DNA of 64,000 nucleotides from Marinobacter bohaiensis (GTDB lineage: Bacteria; Pseudomonadota; Gammaproteobacteria; Pseudomonadales; Oleiphilaceae), in assembly GCF_003258515.1 (NCBI RefSeq), contig NZ_QGEH01000002.1:372001-436000 (forward strand), written 5' to 3'. Position 1 is the first letter of the stretch, and every line of letters starts with the position of its first letter. Position numbers and translations under genes: made by a program. The notes beneath the pieces are model-generated. The model did not search any database. It saw only the letters and a program-made list of their open reading frames with translations, and had not been told where the DNA came from. This document shows, one piece after another, positions 62,055-64,000 of the stretch.

Positions 62055-62936
62055 ATGAGCGCCCACACCCAGATGCCACAACCGGGCGAACGCCTGGAGA
62101 TGCGACTCGAGACCGGCGACAACCGGCACATCACGCTGCGCCTGTTCGAGGCGCCGCACCCGCGCGCCGTGGTCATCGTCGCCGGCGCCATGGGCGTGGG
62201 CCAACACTGCTACGAGAAGTTCGCCCGCTTCCTGCAGGCCAACGGCGCGACCGCGATCACCTTTGACTATTTCGGCACCGGCGCCTCGCTGGATGGGCAC
62301 CTGCGGGACTGTCCCACGGACATCATCGACTGGGGCCGATTCGACGCTCACGCCCTGATCGAATTCGCCCGGGCGCGCTATCCGGACGCCGACCTGCGCT
62401 GGGTCGGGCACAGTGTCGGCGGCCAGCTGCTGGGCATGACACCCAACATCAACCAGCTGGAACGGGCCGTGACGGTCGCCTGCGGCAGCGGCTACTGGCG
62501 TGAGAACTCACCGCCGACGAAGCGGGTGGCCTGGCTGCTCTGGTACGGCCTGGGGCCGGCGCTGGTCGCAACGTTGGGGTATTTCCCGGGTACCCGTCTG
62601 AACATGGTGGGGGATCTGCCGCCCAACGTGATGCGCCAGTGGCGCCGCTGGTGCCTGAATCCGGATTACGCGGTGGGGGCCGAAGGGGCGGCCATGGCGG
62701 ATCAATTCGCGGGCGTCCGTGTGCCCATCACGGGTGTGGCGTTTACCGACGACGAGATGATGTCCCGGCGCAACGTGGAATCCTTACACGGGTTCTTTCG
62801 CGGCACCGCCGTCGACCTGCAACACATTGCGCCGCAGGCTGTCGGCGAACAACGCATCGGTCACCTGGGCTGGTTCCGCGAGCGTTACCGCGATGCCCTT
62901 TGGCAAGGCGTGCTGCTGCCACCATTGCTGGGCTAG
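62055..62936 (+). CDS. Alpha/beta hydrolase
   Basis: A 293-residue hydrolase with the nucleophile elbow GHSVGG (Ser about residue 119) and the oxyanion-side segment VVIVAGAMGVGQHCYEKF. A late His (HLGWFRE) is a candidate for the triad. It is of the DUF/serine aminopeptidase-like type, often annotated as an esterase. Substrate unknown. It follows the MarR gene and is probably in its regulon. Confidence 0.87.
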   Translation: MSAHTQMPQPGERLEMRLETGDNRHITLRLFEAPHPRAVVIVAGAMGVGQHCYEKFARFLQANGATAITFDYFGTGASLDGHLRDCPTDIIDWGRFDAHALIEFARARYPDADLRWVGHSVGGQLLGMTPNINQLERAVTVACGSGYWRENSPPTKRVAWLLWYGLGPALVATLGYFPGTRLNMVGDLPPNVMRQWRRWCLNPDYAVGAEGAAMADQFAGVRVPITGVAFTDDEMMSRRNVESLHGFFRGTAVDLQHIAPQAVGEQRIGHLGWFRERYRDALWQGVLLPPLLG

Positions 62937-62985
62937 GGCGACTCAGGAACGCACAGCGGCGATCCAGGGCTCGATCAGAGGTTTC

Positions 62986-63288
62986 TTACAGCACCACGTT
63001 GTGGTGTTGCACCCAGTGCTCGAAACGGCACATCAGCGCCTGGACCTCGCCCGGCACCACGGCTTCAAGGAAGTGGTCGCCGGCGAACGTCTTCACGTCG
63101 GCCAGCGAGTCGAACCAGAAGATGGTGGTGAATTCCACTTCGCGGCCGGCATCCTGGCGCAGCAGATTGGTGCCTTTCAGGCCGGTCACGCCGTCAGTCA
63201 CCCGGGGCAGCACCGTATCCCGGAACAGCCTCTCGTAGCGGTCGGCGTTGGCATGGCTCGTCCAGCCTCTCCAGAATCGTGCGATCAT
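62986..63288 (-). CDS. Antibiotic biosynthesis monooxygenase (ABM) domain protein
   Basis: A 100-residue dimeric ferredoxin-like fold protein: IARFWRGWTSHANADRYERL, GVTGLKGTNLLRQDAG and FTTIFWFDSLADVKTF are typical of the ABM/DUF family. Such proteins include small oxygenases, but the residues needed are not obvious. The ATG at 63286-63288 has GAGGGA upstream. Convergent with the hydrolase gene. Function unknown. Confidence 0.82.
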   Translation of the reverse strand: MIARFWRGWTSHANADRYERLFRDTVLPRVTDGVTGLKGTNLLRQDAGREVEFTTIFWFDSLADVKTFAGDHFLEAVVPGEVQALMCRFEHWVQHHNVVL

Positions 63289-63582
63289 CGGATGTCCCTC
63301 TCTGCGGCCGGCGGCCATGTCCTGATTGCGTCAGTTTCGAACGCGAAACCATAGCGAAATGTCATGAACAACCGCAATCGTCGACATGAGCCAAGCGATG
63401 TACCGAACGGAGCGTCCGTTATTTGATCGCGGCCATCCAGGTGATGCTTTTGTGATCAAATCATGATCAACCTTTAATATCTGCCGCGCAATCCCCGCCG
63501 TTGCCCGCTGTCCAATACTCATCGCTCCGGAAGCGCATTCCCGTCGGGAGCGACACCCCTGGCAACGATGGAGGATCCAGTC

Positions 63583-63891
63583 ATGAAGCGATACGCAACC
63601 CGGTCACTGCTGGGCTCCGGCCTGCTGATGTTCACGGCGGGCCTGGCCCTGGCGGAGGACAGGGCCGACCCGGGTAACGAAACCCGCACCGAGCCGCACG
63701 CCTACACAGCGCCGGCCGAGATCGAAGTCATCCACGACACGATGGGCGACACCGCCGCCGGCCCGGCCAGCCGGGAAACCCGTCTGGAACCCGACGTAAC
63801 GGTCGTGGTGACATCACAGCACGACTTTCCCGAGGATGTGGACACCGCGTACGCGCGGAAGCGCTACCTGTTCGACTCGAATCAGATCTAG
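63583..63891 (+). CDS. Secreted hypothetical protein
   Basis: A 102-residue protein with a Sec signal peptide (ending LALA, about residue 24) and an acidic, disordered-looking mature part (PHAYTAPAEIEVIHDTMGD). There are no cysteines. No family is recognised. The ATG at 63583 has GGAGG 8 bases upstream; a longer frame from 63568 is less likely. The 294-bp region before it (63289-63582) holds no other gene. A strong hairpin follows. Confidence 0.75.
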   Translation: MKRYATRSLLGSGLLMFTAGLALAEDRADPGNETRTEPHAYTAPAEIEVIHDTMGDTAAGPASRETRLEPDVTVVVTSQHDFPEDVDTAYARKRYLFDSNQI

Positions 63892-63901
63892 CCGCTGCTC
63901 C

Positions 63902-63928
63902 GGCCCGCGCCGAATCCCGGCGTGGGCC
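63902..63928. terminator. Hairpin between convergent genes near the window end
   Basis: An 11-bp stem (63902-63912 with 63918-63928, one G-U pair) with a 5-base loop lies 10 bases after the stop of the secreted protein gene. It could serve both strands. Confidence 0.65.
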
Positions 63929-63952
63929 CTTCCTGGCCGCCGCCCACATGGC

Positions 63953-64000
63953 TCACGAGTTGTCGCTGCCACCGTTGATAAACGAATACAGCGCCACATC
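63953..64000 (-). CDS. C-terminal end of a gene cut by the window edge
   Basis: The minus strand from 64000 reads DVALYSFINGGSDNS and then TGA. Its composition and the hairpin just downstream suggest the true end of a protein gene that continues beyond the window. It is too short to identify. Confidence 0.4.
   Translation of the reverse strand, partial: DVALYSFINGGSDNS

Noticed and set aside
1-64000. Search for CRISPR arrays, integrases, transposases, toxin-antitoxin pairs, tRNA and rRNA
   Set aside because: None could be supported; no regularly spaced repeats or matching protein motifs were seen.

Overview
The window is high-GC, tightly packed proteobacterial DNA. The gene set is gammaproteobacterial and probably marine: a cytochrome bo3 quinol oxidase operon, PilU, MtgA, ArfB, a DUF2058 protein, an AlmA-type monooxygenase, an extracellular poly(3-hydroxybutyrate) (PHB) depolymerase and a TonB siderophore system. 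A relative of Marinobacter or Alcanivorax is my best guess. This is inference from gene content; no rRNA gene is present to settle it. I see no phage, insertion sequence, CRISPR array, tRNA or rRNA.

Layout. 1-5.3 kb: the end of a fructose PTS permease, a DUF3185 membrane protein, a divergent LysR/EamA-exporter pair, an acyltransferase, and a trxC-exoD pair. 5.5-11.4 kb: an AlmA/Baeyer-Villiger-type flavoprotein, a chemoreceptor without a sensor domain, a two-TM ion channel, a secreted metallo-beta-lactamase-fold protein, and a TPP riboswitch controlling a sodium/solute symporter. 11.7-15.6 kb: secreted PHB depolymerase followed by a lipoprotein 3-hydroxybutyrate-oligomer hydrolase. 16.8-20.2 kb: a compact aromatic amine dehydrogenase operon (aauB-E-D-A plus a monohaem cytochrome c) behind a sigma-54-like promoter. 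20.2-23.3 kb: DUF1835 protein, META lipoprotein, arfB, mtgA.

23.4-26.1 kb: MarR-HlyD-DUF2955 efflux operon with twin operator-like boxes. 26.3-34.3 kb: LysR, then a siderophore locus with a Fur-box-like site, TonB receptor, binding protein, two FecCD permeases, an ATPase and a second convergent binding protein. 34.4-47.5 kb: mostly housekeeping and accessory single genes, including a diguanylate cyclase, two thioredoxin-fold proteins, LpxR, a 50-residue secreted peptide behind an AT-rich palindromic region, AraC/SLC13, NlpC/P60 and GNAT-nitrilase. 47.7-52.6 kb: cyoABCDE. 53.2-56.9 kb: a 59-residue membrane protein, a 7TMR-DISM diguanylate cyclase cut short by an in-frame TAG, and an unrecognised membrane-anchored protein with an Sm-like C-terminus. 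57.1-64 kb: pilU, a MarR/siderophore-interacting-protein pair behind twin palindromes, two head-to-head paralogous phosphoribosyltransferases, rhodanese, a second MarR with twin palindromes, an alpha/beta hydrolase and small proteins.

The genes suggest a free-living aerobe that takes up ferric siderophores, degrades PHB outside the cell, oxidises amines in the periplasm and respires through a bo3 oxidase. The best candidates for something new are the aau operon (altered disulfide set, sigma-54-like promoter, no mauG nearby), the 50-residue peptide and the truncated cyclase.
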